NCBI RefSeq assembly: GCF_003287285.1
Contig: NZ_QMIG01000028.1
Coordinates: 1 to 52,721, forward strand
DNA from: Phytoactinopolyspora halophila
Lineage (GTDB): Bacteria > Actinomycetota > Actinomycetes > Jiangellales > Jiangellaceae
Direction: 5' to 3'
Length of the DNA stretch: 52,721 nt
Below are positions 1-8,640 of this stretch, piece after piece. The number at the start of each line of letters is the position of its first letter. The stretch's first letter is position 1. A program made the position numbers and the translations under genes. The notes below the pieces were generated by a model. The model saw only the letters and a list, made by a program, of their open reading frames with translations. It was not told the DNA's origin and did no database searches.

Positions 1-619
1 GCCACTGAGGCCTTGACACGCCGTGTCGCCGATGACTTGAGAGATGTGTCGCCGATGTCCTGAGCCAGAACACCCTCAGCTCCACATAAGTTGAGAAAGT
101 CGAAACCTGCCCCGTCTGATGACGGGGCTGTTTCGTGTACGGACCCGGTCCGATCATCTCGCTGTTGTGGGCATGAGTGATGATGGTAGTTGCGGGTTCG
201 GCCGGGTCGAGTGTGACCTGTTCGTCCTCGTCGACGATGATCTGCTTGAACGGGGCGCGGTTGAGGATGCGGCGTTCGGTGGGTCCGCACTTGCTGTAGA
301 GCTCGCCGAGGTCGGTGAGGATGTCGACGATCTGGTCGAGGCCGGACCGGGCGTCGCTGTAGGCAGTGGCGAGGTTGTCGGGCCTGCTGGTGATGGCGTC
401 GAGGTTGGTCCGGATGCGGTCTTGCTCGGTTTTTAACAGGTCGAGGGGGATCGCGTCGGCGTAGTGTGCTTGGACGAGCTTGAGGCGTTCGGCCTCGAGC
501 TTGTCGCGCTGACTGGTGAGCATGGCACGTTCGTCGTCGCTGGAGGCTTCGAGCTGGTCGAACACCCGATGGAGCACTGCACGAACGGTCTCGGCTTCAT
601 CGACGGTGAGGTCGTTGGG
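1..619 (-). pseudogene. Serine recombinase, C-terminal fragment
   Basis: Read on the minus strand in the frame whose codons begin at 619, this stretch has no stop to the window edge and gives a Leu/Glu/Arg-rich coiled coil containing HYADAIPLDLLKTEQDRI and later RRILNRAPFKQIIVDED. That is the pattern of the C-terminal part of large serine recombinases of actinobacterial mobile elements. The catalytic resolvase domain, the recombinase domain and the zinc-ribbon cysteines, which should lie upstream at higher coordinates, are absent: from about 620 all frames turn to low-complexity Pro/Arg-rich text. There is no start codon in this frame. I read it as a decayed remnant of an integrated element; the recognisable part is about 150 to 619. 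Confidence 0.68.
23..64. repeat. Direct repeat at the left edge
   Basis: The unit GTGTCGCCGATG-NNN-TGAG occurs at 23-41 and again at 46-64, a 23-base period. It lies at the distal end of the recombinase remnant. Such short direct repeats often mark insertion-sequence ends or transposase binding sites, but no transposase gene is inside the window, so the link is inference. Confidence 0.4.
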
Positions 620-798
620 GTGCGACGCCTCCGATGGCTTGGCCGGTGGTGATCGGCATGCTCGAGCGGACCCGGCGCCGCTGGTAGGCCAAGGCCCGAG
701 AGGGCGGGCGAAGGGCCGTGCATGGCCTTCGGGCCTCTGGGCCACGCCGAACACGTGTTGGACATGGTCGCCGGAACCAGCCCAGCCCACTTGACTCT
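620..798. other. Degenerate stretch, no gene seen
   Basis: This stretch lies between the recombinase remnant and the SnoaL gene. Open frames here are Arg/Pro-rich on both strands and none resembles a protein family. It may be a decayed part of the recombinase gene. Confidence 0.35.
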
Positions 799-835
799 TT
801 GGTTACAAAGTACACATTGGTGACACTGTAACCAA
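799..835. promoter_or_regulatory. Palindromic operator upstream of the SnoaL-TetR operon
   Basis: A near-perfect 19-base palindrome, TTGGTGACACTGTAACCAA, occupies 817-835. A further half-site, TTGGTTACA, at 799-807 also forms an inverted repeat with 828-835. The block ends 13 bases before the start codon at 849, next to a possible -35 (TTGACT, 791-796). The size and symmetry fit a TetR dimer site. The TetR gene of the same operon is the natural candidate for binding it. Confidence 0.55.
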
Positions 836-848
836 CAGAGGTGGAGTC

Positions 849-1274
849 ATGAGTACCAGCACCACACAGCACCGCGCGAAGACCGTCGCCCATGCGTTCG
901 CGGACCTGATGAACGATCACGATCCCGACGCGGTCGACGGTTTCATCGCCGAGGACTACATCAACCACAACTTCCACGTCGGGAACGGCCGCGAAGCGAA
1001 CAGGGCGTTCTGGAAGGCGTGGTTCGCGGCGTTCCCCGACACCGAGGTGACCCTGGAGGACGTCCTGGTCGATGGCGATCGTGTCGCGGGCCGCTTCACC
1101 TACCGGGCAACATTCCAGGGCCCGTTCCTGGGCCTAGAGCCCACCGGCCGACCGGTGCGGATGCACTCCATCGACATCTGGCGGGTCGTCGACGGGATGG
1201 CGGTCGAGCACTGGGACCAGATCGACGGGCAGGCGTTCTTCGCACAACTGGCCGGCGAGAGCGGTGACCAGTGA
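849..1274 (+). CDS. SnoaL-like polyketide cyclase / ester cyclase family protein
   Basis: A 141-residue protein of the SnoaL-like branch of the NTF2 fold. Family signs are the N-terminal ADLMNDHDPDAVDGFIAEDYINHN, then GREANRAFWKAWFAAFPD, and the C-terminal IDIWRVVDGMAVEHWDQID, which line the pocket in ester cyclases and related isomerases. The length is typical. The ATG at 849 follows a GAGGTGG ribosome site. The stop overlaps the GTG start of the downstream tetR (GTGA), so it is the first gene of a three-gene operon. The substrate cannot be assigned: many members are stress or detoxification proteins rather than polyketide enzymes, and this gene lies more than 30 kb from the PKS. Confidence 0.8.
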   Translation: MSTSTTQHRAKTVAHAFADLMNDHDPDAVDGFIAEDYINHNFHVGNGREANRAFWKAWFAAFPDTEVTLEDVLVDGDRVAGRFTYRATFQGPFLGLEPTGRPVRMHSIDIWRVVDGMAVEHWDQIDGQAFFAQLAGESGDQ

Positions 1275-1995
1275 CTCACGATCCCCCAACGTTCGAAACG
1301 TCGCCACCGGACCCGTCCGGGCCGACACCGTCGCAGCGACGGAGGGACCGGGAGCGGGCCGCCGCGCGGGAGACGATTCTGTCGGCGGCCCTGGACGTGG
1401 CCCGCCGCGACGGGTGGGACGCGGTGACCATGCGCCGGCTCGCCGAGGAGATCGAGTACTCCGCGAACTTCGCCTACCGCTACTTCACCGGCCGTGACGA
1501 CATCCTCCGCACCCTGGTACGCGAGGCGTTCGCCCGACTCCGGGACGCCATGATCACCGCTGCCCGGCGTCCGGGGTCCGACGGCGACGGTGGCTGCGAC
1601 ACCGGTAACTCGAGGACGGACGCGTCGCGCACAGCTGCGGCAGTACGACGTGCGGGCCACGCCTATCTCGATTTCGCCCTGGCCAATCCCGACCTCTATC
1701 AACTCATGTATGGCCTGGGCGGTGTACGGGTGCCCGCTACCGACGCCTGGACCGAAGGGCAGGCCATCGGCGACGTCATGACCGACCTGCTCGCCGCCGC
1801 CGGAGACCCCCATCCCGAGCAGCACGTCCTGCAGCTGTGGGGAACCGCCCACGGGCTGATCGCGCTACTGATCGTCGGTCGCGTCGACGTCGACGCCGAC
1901 GGACTGCACGTCCTGTTCGAGGACACAATGACCGACTGCCTCACACGGGCCCTGCCCGGGCCCCCTCCGGCCCGACGGCGGGAACAACGCCGTGA
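1271..1995 (+). CDS. TetR family regulator, probable frameshift near the 3' end
   Basis: The N-terminal helix-turn-helix is clear: AALDVARRDGWDAVTMRRLAEEIEYSANFAYRYFTGRDDILRTL. An effector domain of the TetR C-terminal type follows (AYLDFALANPDLYQLMYGL). As written, the frame does not stop at the expected place. It runs on to 2353 in an Arg-rich tail through the whole next gene, giving 360 residues. A single missing base in the C/G run around 1950-1966 would shift reading to a TGA at 1993-1995, giving about 241 residues. That TGA would overlap the next GTG start exactly as the preceding gene pair does. I annotate this corrected end. The gene probably autoregulates through the palindrome at 799-835. 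Confidence 0.75.
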
Positions 1996-2456
1996 ACACC
2001 GTCGTCATCACGATCGCCGTCGTGGGCATCCTCGGCGCAGCCATCATCTACGGCACCGACCTGTTTTGCGCGCTCGTCGTGCGCCCGGCAGCGAGCGACG
2101 CCGCCGACGCCTCCGTCGCCGACCTGATCGGCAGGATCCACGAGTACGGCGACCGCCGACTCCCCGTGCCGGGCGTGGCCTCCGTGATCGCCGCCGTAGT
2201 TGCCGTCGCGCTTGGCGACAGCGCCCCGGCACGCATCGGCGCAGCCACCGCTCTGCTCGCACTACTGGCCTGGCTCGCCGTCTACCTTCGCATCAGCGCG
2301 CCCATCAACACGAGGCTCCGCGCGGCCGCGGCCGGCCACACGGTCCCGGTTGACACCAGGGAACTTCAACAACGCTGGGACCGGGTCATCTGGCTCCGAG
2401 CCGCGCTGCAGACCATCGCGTTGGGTGGTCTCCTCGCGGTCATCGTCGCCCACTGA
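1992..2456 (+). CDS. DUF1772-like small integral membrane protein
   Basis: A 154-residue hydrophobic protein with about four predicted membrane segments: residues 4-26, 60-80, 82-98, and 133-152 at the C-terminus. The motif YGTDLFCALVVRPA in the first segment and RISAPINTRLR before the last resemble DUF1772 (anthrone-oxygenase-like) membrane proteins often found with TetR genes. The GTG start at 1992 overlaps the likely corrected stop of tetR. It is the last gene of the SnoaL-TetR operon. Its biochemical role is unknown. Confidence 0.7.
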   Translation: MNTVVITIAVVGILGAAIIYGTDLFCALVVRPAASDAADASVADLIGRIHEYGDRRLPVPGVASVIAAVVAVALGDSAPARIGAATALLALLAWLAVYLRISAPINTRLRAAAAGHTVPVDTRELQQRWDRVIWLRAALQTIALGGLLAVIVAH

Positions 2457-2539
2457 AACCCCGCCCAGGATGAGCCAACGACCCCACCGGTGGACCTCCG
2501 GCAGAGCTCGCCACACTGGAGCAGCCCTGAAACAAGACA

Positions 2540-2563
2540 CGGCCCCCGCGAAGCGGGTGGCCG
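2540..2563 (+). terminator. Hairpin after the SnoaL-TetR-DUF1772 operon
   Basis: CGGCCCCCGC at 2540-2549 pairs with GCGGG plus GGCCG (2553-2563) around a GAA loop, with one bulged T. It lies 84 bases past the stop codon. There is no U-tract, as is common in actinobacteria. Confidence 0.4.
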
Positions 2564-2789
2564 TTCCGAGCTCTTCGGCGTTGAAATCCATTTCACCCAC
2601 GCGGGCACGCCCGCCGATGCCGCCACCGAGGCAGCGTACGACGGCGAGTACGGCCAACTGTGATCTGGTCCCCGAGCACGCCGTCCTCTGACACGCGGCC
2701 TGAGTTCCGGAGAAGCGAAACCGCGTCGGAGGCGAAACGGACCGTATGGCCAGGCAGTATCGCCTCATCCGGCGGGGCCCGTCGTGGAC

Positions 2790-2828
2790 CGCGCTTGCTC
2801 GACGGGCCCGCCCTGTCGAGCAAGCGCG
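2790..2828. terminator. Perfect 14-bp hairpin between convergent genes
   Basis: CGCGCTTGCTCGAC at 2790-2803 is the exact reverse complement of 2815-2828, with an 11-base loop. It lies between two converging genes, which suits a bidirectional terminator. Confidence 0.55.
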
Positions 2829-2929
2829 TTGGCGGCCGCGGGGGACTCGCTCGACGTAGCACCTGCAGCGGCCGGAGCGTTGGACCTCGTGCTGTCCGCA
2901 CGGCCCCTGTGACAGGAGGGCGGCGCGGG

Positions 2930-3655
2930 TCACCAGGGGACGGTGCCGTCGTCGTTGAAGAAGCTTCCTCGTGGTCCGTCGTCGGGCAGGGTGGCGAGTC
3001 GGACCGCGATCGCAGCTCCCTGTTCGGGTGTGCGGGGGGCGTTGTGGCCGGTGAAGTCGGTAGCGACGTAGCCGGGACAGGCGGCGTTGACTATGATCTT
3101 CGTCTCGACGAAGCGGCGTGCGTACTGGACGGTGATGGCGTTGAGCATGGTCTTCGATGGTGCATAGGCAGCCAGGATCGGACCGGTCCGCAGTGTCAGG
3201 GAGCCCATGTCGCTGGACATGTTGACGATCCGTGGTGACTCGGCCCGTTGCAGCAGCGGGAGCATCGCATTGGTGACGCGGACGACGCCGAGGACGTTGG
3301 TCTCCACAACGGTGCGGACGACCTCGAGGTCGAGCGTGGTTGGGTCCTGCGCGCCGTTATCGGTGGGCCCTGAGATGCCGGCGTTGTTGACGAGCACGTC
3401 CAGCCGGCCCGCCTCGGTCTCGATGGACCTCGCCGCGGCAGCCGCACTCTCCTCGAATGTGACGTCGAGGGCGACCCCGAACGCGTCGACACCGGCATCC
3501 TGCAGATGCTGGACCGCTGCGTCGCGCCGCGCGTCATCGCGAGCTCCCACGGCCACACGGAAGCCGGCTGCTCCGAGTCCCTGGGCGATAGCGAAACCGA
3601 TTCCCTTGTTCGCGCCGGTCACCAGCGCCGTCTTCGTCTCACTCACGCAATCCAT
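2930..3655 (-). CDS. Short-chain dehydrogenase/reductase
   Basis: A 241-residue classical SDR. The NADP(H)-binding motif TGANKGIGFAIA is near residue 12, NNAGISG follows, and the catalytic set is present: Ser in IVNMSSDMGS, and Tyr and Lys in YAPSKTMLN. The chosen ATG at 3655 puts a short MDCVSETK lead before the first strand; a GTG three codons later is an alternative. It is divergent from a LysR gene, with an 84-base gap carrying a palindrome, so LysR control is likely. The TGANKGIG motif and CPGYVATDF tail resemble carbonyl-reductase-like SDRs. The substrate is unknown. Confidence 0.85.
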   Translation of the reverse strand: MDCVSETKTALVTGANKGIGFAIAQGLGAAGFRVAVGARDDARRDAAVQHLQDAGVDAFGVALDVTFEESAAAAARSIETEAGRLDVLVNNAGISGPTDNGAQDPTTLDLEVVRTVVETNVLGVVRVTNAMLPLLQRAESPRIVNMSSDMGSLTLRTGPILAAYAPSKTMLNAITVQYARRFVETKIIVNAACPGYVATDFTGHNAPRTPEQGAAIAVRLATLPDDGPRGSFFNDDGTVPW

Positions 3656-3703
3656 GTTCAACCGCAGAGGGTTTGCGGGGCCAACACCGATCCGGTCCGC
3701 TGT

Positions 3704-3720
3704 GATACCTGCCAGGTATC
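3704..3720. promoter_or_regulatory. Perfect palindrome between divergent SDR and LysR genes
   Basis: GATACCTGCCAGGTATC is an exact 17-base inverted repeat in the only space between the two divergent starts (3655 and 3740). It contains a T-N11-A arrangement typical of LysR-type recognition sites. The likely ligand is the adjacent LysR protein. Confidence 0.65.
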
Positions 3721-3739
3721 TCCCGGGTAGGCTTGACCT

Positions 3740-4618
3740 GTGGATCAGTTGGAGACTCGCGAGCTGCGCTATTTCCTCGCGGTCGCGCAGGAACTGCACT
3801 TCGGACGTGCTGCAGAGCGGCTCGCGATCGCGCAACCGCCGCTGTCGCGGGCGATCCGCCAGTTGGAACGTCGGCTCGGGGTTCAGCTGTTCGTCCGGAA
3901 CCGTCGTGGCGTGGCGCTCACCGATGCGGGCGAGGTCCTGTTCCGGGAGGCCGGAGCGGCTCTGGACGCCGTGACGGCCGCCGCGCGTCGCGTCCGGCGT
4001 GCCGGGGACCCGAAGCGGTCGCTTGTGCTCGCGACGAAGGCCGGAGCGTCCCACGAACTCCTGAGAACTCTGATCGACGCACACGCCGACGAACGCGGTA
4101 CGGCTCCGGTCGAGGTGCTGCTGTGCGAGGTCGGTGAACAGGCAAGGCTGCTCCGCAGCGGAGAGGCGGACGTGGCGCTGATGCATCGCCCGTTCGACGA
4201 CCTTGCCGGGTTCGACACCGAGGACCTGCTCACAGAGGGACAGGTCGCCATCCTTCCGGCAGAGCATCCTCTGGCCTCGCGCGAGCAACTCACGCTTGCC
4301 GAGGTCGAGAACGTTCCGGACCTGCCGATCGCCCGCTGGCCCCGACTGGACGGCACGTATCCCGACGGTCCAGGGCCGGAGGTCCGCACCCAGTCACAGC
4401 TCGCACAGCTCGTCGCGCTCGGCAAGACCCTGCTCGTCATCCCCGCGTCCAGCCGCGCCTGGCAGTGGCCCGAGCACGTCGCCGTTCCAGTCCTCGACGC
4501 ACCACCAGTCACCACCGTGATCGCCTGGCCACCAAACAGCCGCTCGCGCGAGATCGCCGCACTCATCCGTACAGCAGCGCGGCTGAGTGGCGCCGATCAA
4601 CACCCCACCGTTCCCTAA
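3740..4618 (+). CDS. LysR family transcriptional regulator
   Basis: A 292-residue LysR-type regulator. The N-terminal winged helix is canonical: RELRYFLAVAQELHFGRAAERLAIAQPPLSRAIRQLERRLGVQLF, then GVALTDAGEVLFREA. The remaining 200 residues match the periplasmic-binding-like effector domain. The GTG start at 3740 is the first in-frame start and places the HTH at the usual position. It is divergent from the SDR gene and probably regulates it and itself through the palindrome at 3704-3720. Confidence 0.9.
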   Translation: MDQLETRELRYFLAVAQELHFGRAAERLAIAQPPLSRAIRQLERRLGVQLFVRNRRGVALTDAGEVLFREAGAALDAVTAAARRVRRAGDPKRSLVLATKAGASHELLRTLIDAHADERGTAPVEVLLCEVGEQARLLRSGEADVALMHRPFDDLAGFDTEDLLTEGQVAILPAEHPLASREQLTLAEVENVPDLPIARWPRLDGTYPDGPGPEVRTQSQLAQLVALGKTLLVIPASSRAWQWPEHVAVPVLDAPPVTTVIAWPPNSRSREIAALIRTAARLSGADQHPTVP

Positions 4619-4732
4619 CACCGTCGCGGCCTCTCAACGCCCCTCGCGGGAGCCTGAACCGCCCCGCGTGTGTGCCGGGCAGGGATTCTGTGTTGTTTGC
4701 GTTCTGTGCCCAAGCTAGTGCGTTGGCGTTGG

Positions 4733-4766
4733 TCTCGAACGGTCGAGCAGCATCTCGAACGGTCGA
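4733..4766. repeat. 14-base direct repeat
   Basis: TCTCGAACGGTCGA occurs at 4733-4746 and 4753-4766, spaced 20 bases apart, in the gap after the LysR gene. Its function is unknown; two-turn spacing would fit a protein-binding site. Confidence 0.4.
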
Positions 4767-4855
4767 ACGGGCATCGGCGTGGCCGAGGTCATAGCGCTGC
4801 TGGTCGGTGTCACCCGTGCTAGCGAGTACGCGGGTCTGGGTCCCAGACGTCCAGT

Positions 4856-4896
4856 CGCGGGTGCACGCCGTCCATGTACGACGGCGTGCACCCGCG
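4856..4896. terminator. Perfect 17-bp hairpin between convergent genes
   Basis: CGCGGGTGCACGCCGTC at 4856-4872 is exactly complementary to 4880-4896 around a 7-base loop. It lies 14 bases from the 3' end of the minus-strand MMPL gene and downstream of the LysR gene, so it likely terminates both. Confidence 0.7.
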
Positions 4897-4909
4897 GACG
4901 GGAGGCTGG

Positions 4910-7114
4910 CTACCGGCGCTCCAGCGTCGCATCCAGCGGCAGGCCGGCATCCGCGATATCCCCGGCGCTGGTCTCGGACAGCCCGATGCGGTCGTGCAGT
5001 CGCCGCAGCGGCCGGGGCGCCCACCAGTTGGCCGATCCGGCCAGGCGCATGAATGCCGGAGCCAGCACGCCGCGAATGAGGGTGGCGTCCACCGCGACGA
5101 CGAGCGCCATGCCGATACCGAGCTGCTGCAGGAAGGACACGCCGCTCGTGGCGTAGACGGCGAAGGAGGCGGCGAGGATCAGCGCAGCCGCCGTGACGAG
5201 TGGTGCCGAGCGGGCGATGCCGCGCGGCACCGAGCCGACCACGTCGCCGGTGCGTTCGTAATCCTCCTTGATCCGAGCGAGCAGGAACACCTCGTAGTCC
5301 ATGGACAGCCCGTACGCGACGCAAAACATCAGGATGGGGATGCTCGGCTCGATGCTTCCGGTGGGCGTGAACCCGAGCAGATCGGCCAGGCCGCCTTCCT
5401 GGAATCCCCACACCAGGACGCCGAACATGACCGACAACGAGAGCATGTTGAGCACCGATGCCTTCAGCGGCGCGACGACGCTGCCGGTCATCAAGAACAG
5501 CACGACGGCGGTGACCAGCAGGATCAATACGGCAACGAGGGGAAATCGGTCCACGACGGCGTCGCGGTAGTCGGCAAGCTCGGCCGGGTACCCGCCGACG
5601 ACGGTCTCGAATGGTGCCCCGACCGCACGAACGTCGTCGACCAGGCCGGTCGGATCGTCGGCAAGGCGCTCGCCGGTGGGCACCACGGCGAGCCAGGTCG
5701 CATTCCCCTCGACGAACCGCTCCGTACCGCCGAGACCGGGCTCACCGACGCGGGTGCCGTCCACGTAGCTTCCGGCCGCGGAATCGACGCGAAGGACACC
5801 GTCAATCAGCGACAGCGTCGTCGCGTAGGCCTCCACCTCCTGAACGTCGGCGTCGTCGGCGACGATGTTGAGCGCATCCACGTCCTCGGTGGTGAACTCG
5901 TCGCGGATGGTGTCATACATGCCGACGACCGGGTGATCGGGTGGCAGCACCCGGTCGTCCGGTGCGCCGAAGTTGATGCCGAGCGCTGGCGCGCCGAGGG
6001 CGACAAGCACAACCAGGCCGGCGCCGCCGGTAAACACCGGGCGACGCATTACCACGGTTGCGATGGCGAACCAACGCTGCCGTTGTGGCGCCGGCCCACG
6101 CCGCACAGCGCGCTGGCCTAGCAGCCGTAGCGCGGCGGGCAGCACGATGACCGCGCCGATCGTCGCCGTCGTCACCACCGCGACGCCCGCATAGGCGAAC
6201 GACGCCAGGAACGGGAACGGGATCGCGAGCAACACGGCCAGAGATGCGGCCACCGTCAAGGCGCTGAACACGACCGTCCGTCCCGCGCCGGCGACGGCGC
6301 GCTGAACGGCCTCAGGCACGGTACGGCCCGCGGCCAGTTCCTCACGGAAGCGGTAACTGACGAACAGCCCGTAGTCGACGCCGAGCGCGATGCCCATGAC
6401 CAGCGCGATGTTCGCGGCGAACGTCGAGATCTCCACGACGGCGGTGAGAGTGCGCAGGATCGCAAGGGTTCCGGCTACCGCGAACAGCCCGACGCCCAAT
6501 GTCACGAGCGCGAGCCGGAAGCGCCGGTAGACCACCCAGAGCAGCAGCGTGACCAGTGGAATAATGATCATCTCGGCGCGGAGGAAGTCGGATGCCGCCT
6601 GCTCGCCCACGACCCGGAACACCTCGTCGGATCCGCCGAGTTGCACGTCGACACCCGACACGTCGATGGGTTCGATCAGGTCGGCCTCTATTTCGGGCAG
6701 CACCTCTTCGCGCACCTGATTGACATCGCCTGGCACCCAGGCCACGACAAGCGCGTGACGGCCGTCCTCGCTGGCCAGCGTCTCGGGCGCGTTCGGCGAC
6801 CAGTATGACCAGGCATCGCCCACCCCCGGGTAGTCGGCCAGCTCGTCTGTCAACTCGCGGCCGACCGACGTCGCCGGTTCGTCGTCGACAGTGCCTTCGC
6901 GTGGAGAGATCAGGATCACGACGTTGGGACTGCCCGTGCCGAACGTGTCACCCAGCATCTCCCGGGCGTCGACCGCCTCCGAGTCCGGCGCCTCGAACCG
7001 GCTCAGCGACAGCGCATCCATCGCACCGGCAGCCACCGCGACAAAGAGCACGAACCCGCCTATCGCTGCAGCCAGCACCGATCGCGGGAACCGTGCCACC
7101 GTACGTCCGATCAC
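4910..7114 (-). CDS. MMPL/RND family membrane transporter
   Basis: A protein of about 734 residues with two MMPL repeats. Each has one N-terminal membrane helix, a large extracytoplasmic domain, and a bundle of about five helices. The first bundle includes IALVMGIALGVDYGLFVSYRFREEL and the second includes FCVAYGLSMDYEVFLLARIKEDY, the conserved GxxxDY motif of proton-coupled MMPL/RND pumps. I choose the GTG at 7114 over the longer 7267 frame because GGAGGAGAGG lies just upstream and the protein then begins with VIGRTVARFPRSV, normal for the family. The divergent TetR gene probably represses it. The substrate may be a lipid or a toxic hydrophobic compound. Confidence 0.9.
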   Translation of the reverse strand: MIGRTVARFPRSVLAAAIGGFVLFVAVAAGAMDALSLSRFEAPDSEAVDAREMLGDTFGTGSPNVVILISPREGTVDDEPATSVGRELTDELADYPGVGDAWSYWSPNAPETLASEDGRHALVVAWVPGDVNQVREEVLPEIEADLIEPIDVSGVDVQLGGSDEVFRVVGEQAASDFLRAEMIIIPLVTLLLWVVYRRFRLALVTLGVGLFAVAGTLAILRTLTAVVEISTFAANIALVMGIALGVDYGLFVSYRFREELAAGRTVPEAVQRAVAGAGRTVVFSALTVAASLAVLLAIPFPFLASFAYAGVAVVTTATIGAVIVLPAALRLLGQRAVRRGPAPQRQRWFAIATVVMRRPVFTGGAGLVVLVALGAPALGINFGAPDDRVLPPDHPVVGMYDTIRDEFTTEDVDALNIVADDADVQEVEAYATTLSLIDGVLRVDSAAGSYVDGTRVGEPGLGGTERFVEGNATWLAVVPTGERLADDPTGLVDDVRAVGAPFETVVGGYPAELADYRDAVVDRFPLVAVLILLVTAVVLFLMTGSVVAPLKASVLNMLSLSVMFGVLVWGFQEGGLADLLGFTPTGSIEPSIPILMFCVAYGLSMDYEVFLLARIKEDYERTGDVVGSVPRGIARSAPLVTAAALILAASFAVYATSGVSFLQQLGIGMALVVAVDATLIRGVLAPAFMRLAGSANWWAPRPLRRLHDRIGLSETSAGDIADAGLPLDATLERR

Positions 7115-7226
7115 TTCTACCTCTCCTCCATACACGTGCGTGATCGACCGGCGGCGATCACAGTGAGCACAAGGCCGGCGACGGGTCGCCCCGGCCAGTA
7201 CGGGCGCGGGACACCTGGCCACCGCG

Positions 7227-7314
7227 CTAACGCACCGCTGAGTTGCGTTAGTTCTGAACGCTAGCAAAAGCGTCGTAGCGTTGCAATAGTTATCGCTATA
7301 CTCTGTTGCGTTAG
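7227..7314. promoter_or_regulatory. Repeated TTGCGTTAG motif in the mmpL/tetR intergenic region
   Basis: CTAACGCA (7227-7234) and TGCGTTAG (7244-7251) form an inverted repeat. TTGCGTTAG recurs at 7306-7314, ten bases before the tetR start, and TAGCG/CGCTA arms flank 7276-7298. The only gene starts on either side are the MMPL gene and tetR, so these are probably TetR operators controlling both. Confidence 0.6.
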
Positions 7315-7323
7315 AATTCGGTC

Positions 7324-7929
7324 ATGGCATCGACGAGCGAGCGGGCTCTGACCCAGAAGAGACCGGGCGGACGAAGCGCTCGGGTGCGTGCAGCCGTCCT
7401 GAAGGCGACTCTCGAGGAGTTGGTGGCTGTCGGCTACGGGTTGCTCACCATCGAAGGCGTGGCCGAGCGCGCCGGCGTGCACAAGACCACCATCTATCGG
7501 CGCTGGGGGGACCGGGAAACCCTTGTACTGGAGGCGATGCTCGAACGGGGCAGCCGCGAAGTTCCGATCCCGGACACCGGCTCGCTCCGACAGGACCTGT
7601 TGGAGTACGGCAGAGCAGTCCTGGCAAGCAGCATGGAACCCGAGGTCGAAGCCGTGGTGAGAGCGGTCGCGGCGATCGGTGACAGCGATCCGCGGGTAGC
7701 CGAGGCTGCACGGACGTTCTGGAGAACGCGATTCGCATTGGCATCTCGGATGATCGAACGAGCGACCGAACGGGGCGAGATTCCACCGCCGCCGGATGCC
7801 GCGCTGATCGCGGAGATGGTGATCGCGCCGATCTACTTCCGCATGCTGGTCAGCCGGGAACGGATGGACAGCGAGTTCATGGAGCGGGTGGCTGACCTCG
7901 CAGCAGAGGTGGCGGGCGCGCAGCGCTGA
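7324..7929 (+). CDS. TetR family regulator, divergent to the MMPL exporter
   Basis: A 201-residue TetR protein. The DNA-binding domain is residues 18-65, with LKATLEELVAVGYGLLTIEGVAERAGVHKTTIYRRWGDRETLVLEAM; the KTTIYRRWG recognition helix is typical of a TetR subgroup with an all-helical C-terminal ligand domain. The ATG at 7324 has a weak ribosome site and may be near-leaderless. Its position, divergent from an efflux pump with shared repeated sites, points to ligand-relieved repression of the pump and of itself. Confidence 0.88.
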   Translation: MASTSERALTQKRPGGRSARVRAAVLKATLEELVAVGYGLLTIEGVAERAGVHKTTIYRRWGDRETLVLEAMLERGSREVPIPDTGSLRQDLLEYGRAVLASSMEPEVEAVVRAVAAIGDSDPRVAEAARTFWRTRFALASRMIERATERGEIPPPPDAALIAEMVIAPIYFRMLVSRERMDSEFMERVADLAAEVAGAQR

Positions 7930-7974
7930 TCTCCGTGCCGCCGCACGCGGTGGTGGCCGTCCTGGCGCGGCCGG

Positions 7975-8640
7975 TTAGTCCTCGCCGTCGAGGCGTCGTC
8001 GCAGGTCTTGCAGCAGGCGGGAGACGTGCGCACGCCCCGCCTGTTCCGCCTGCGAGGGGTCTCCGGACACGAGCGCGTCGACGATGGCGTGATGCTCGGC
8101 CAGCGCCTGAGGCATGCCGCCGGGAGAGCGGCGAGTCGTGTACATCGCGACCCGGATCTGTTCCTGCAATCGATCAAGCGACTCGATCAGACGATGATGC
8201 TGGGCGATCCGCCGTATCGTCGCGTGGAACTCCTGATCGAGCTCGTAGTGGCGTTCCAGATTCCCCGCGGAGATTGCCTGTTCGTGCTCGTCGAGGATCG
8301 TCCTGAGTTGCGTGACGTCCTCCTGCTGGAGGCGTTCGGCCGCCAGGCGACACGCCAGGCCCTCGAGGACCTCGCGCAGCGAGTAGATCTCGATGAGATC
8401 TTCGATGCGGATCTCGGAGACCACGGCGCTGCGATTGGACTCGATGTGAGCGAGACCTTCGTAGGTGATGCGGGCTATGGCCTCGCGGACGGGGCTCCGG
8501 CTGATGCCGAGCTGGCGCGCCATCTCGGGAACGGAGAGACGTGTGCCGGGCGGGAGCTCGTGCGTCACGATCGCGTCGCGCAAGGCGATATAGGCCTGGT
8601 CCGCCAGGGCTTCGCCGCGTGTCGGTAGTCGCAGGGCCAC
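7975..8640 (-). CDS. GntR family regulator (FadR subfamily)
   Basis: A 221-residue regulator with an N-terminal GntR winged helix (residues 10-75: QAYIALRDAIVTHELPPGTRLSVPEMARQLGISRSPVREAI) and an all-alpha FCD ligand domain. The FCD domain carries the Asp and His residues usual for metal-assisted acid binding (DQEFHATI, then EHHAIVDAL). It starts with GTG at 8640. It is divergent from a TctC-TctA-TctB-dehydratase operon. FCD-type GntR proteins commonly sense organic acids, so it probably controls uptake and breakdown of the acid imported by that operon. Confidence 0.88.
   Translation of the reverse strand: MALRLPTRGEALADQAYIALRDAIVTHELPPGTRLSVPEMARQLGISRSPVREAIARITYEGLAHIESNRSAVVSEIRIEDLIEIYSLREVLEGLACRLAAERLQQEDVTQLRTILDEHEQAISAGNLERHYELDQEFHATIRRIAQHHRLIESLDRLQEQIRVAMYTTRRSPGGMPQALAEHHAIVDALVSGDPSQAEQAGRAHVSRLLQDLRRRLDGED

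Larger units (their letters stand above)
2457..2929. other. Convergent intergenic region, no gene seen
   Basis: This 473-base gap separates the plus-strand DUF1772 gene from the 3' end of the minus-strand SDR gene. It holds two hairpins (2540-2563 and 2790-2828). No open frame here has family resemblance. Confidence 0.5.

Noticed and set aside
4563-5411. 282-codon minus-strand frame over the end of the MMPL gene
   Set aside because: It is a frame-shifted shadow of the MMPL coding sequence, Arg/His-rich and without motifs.
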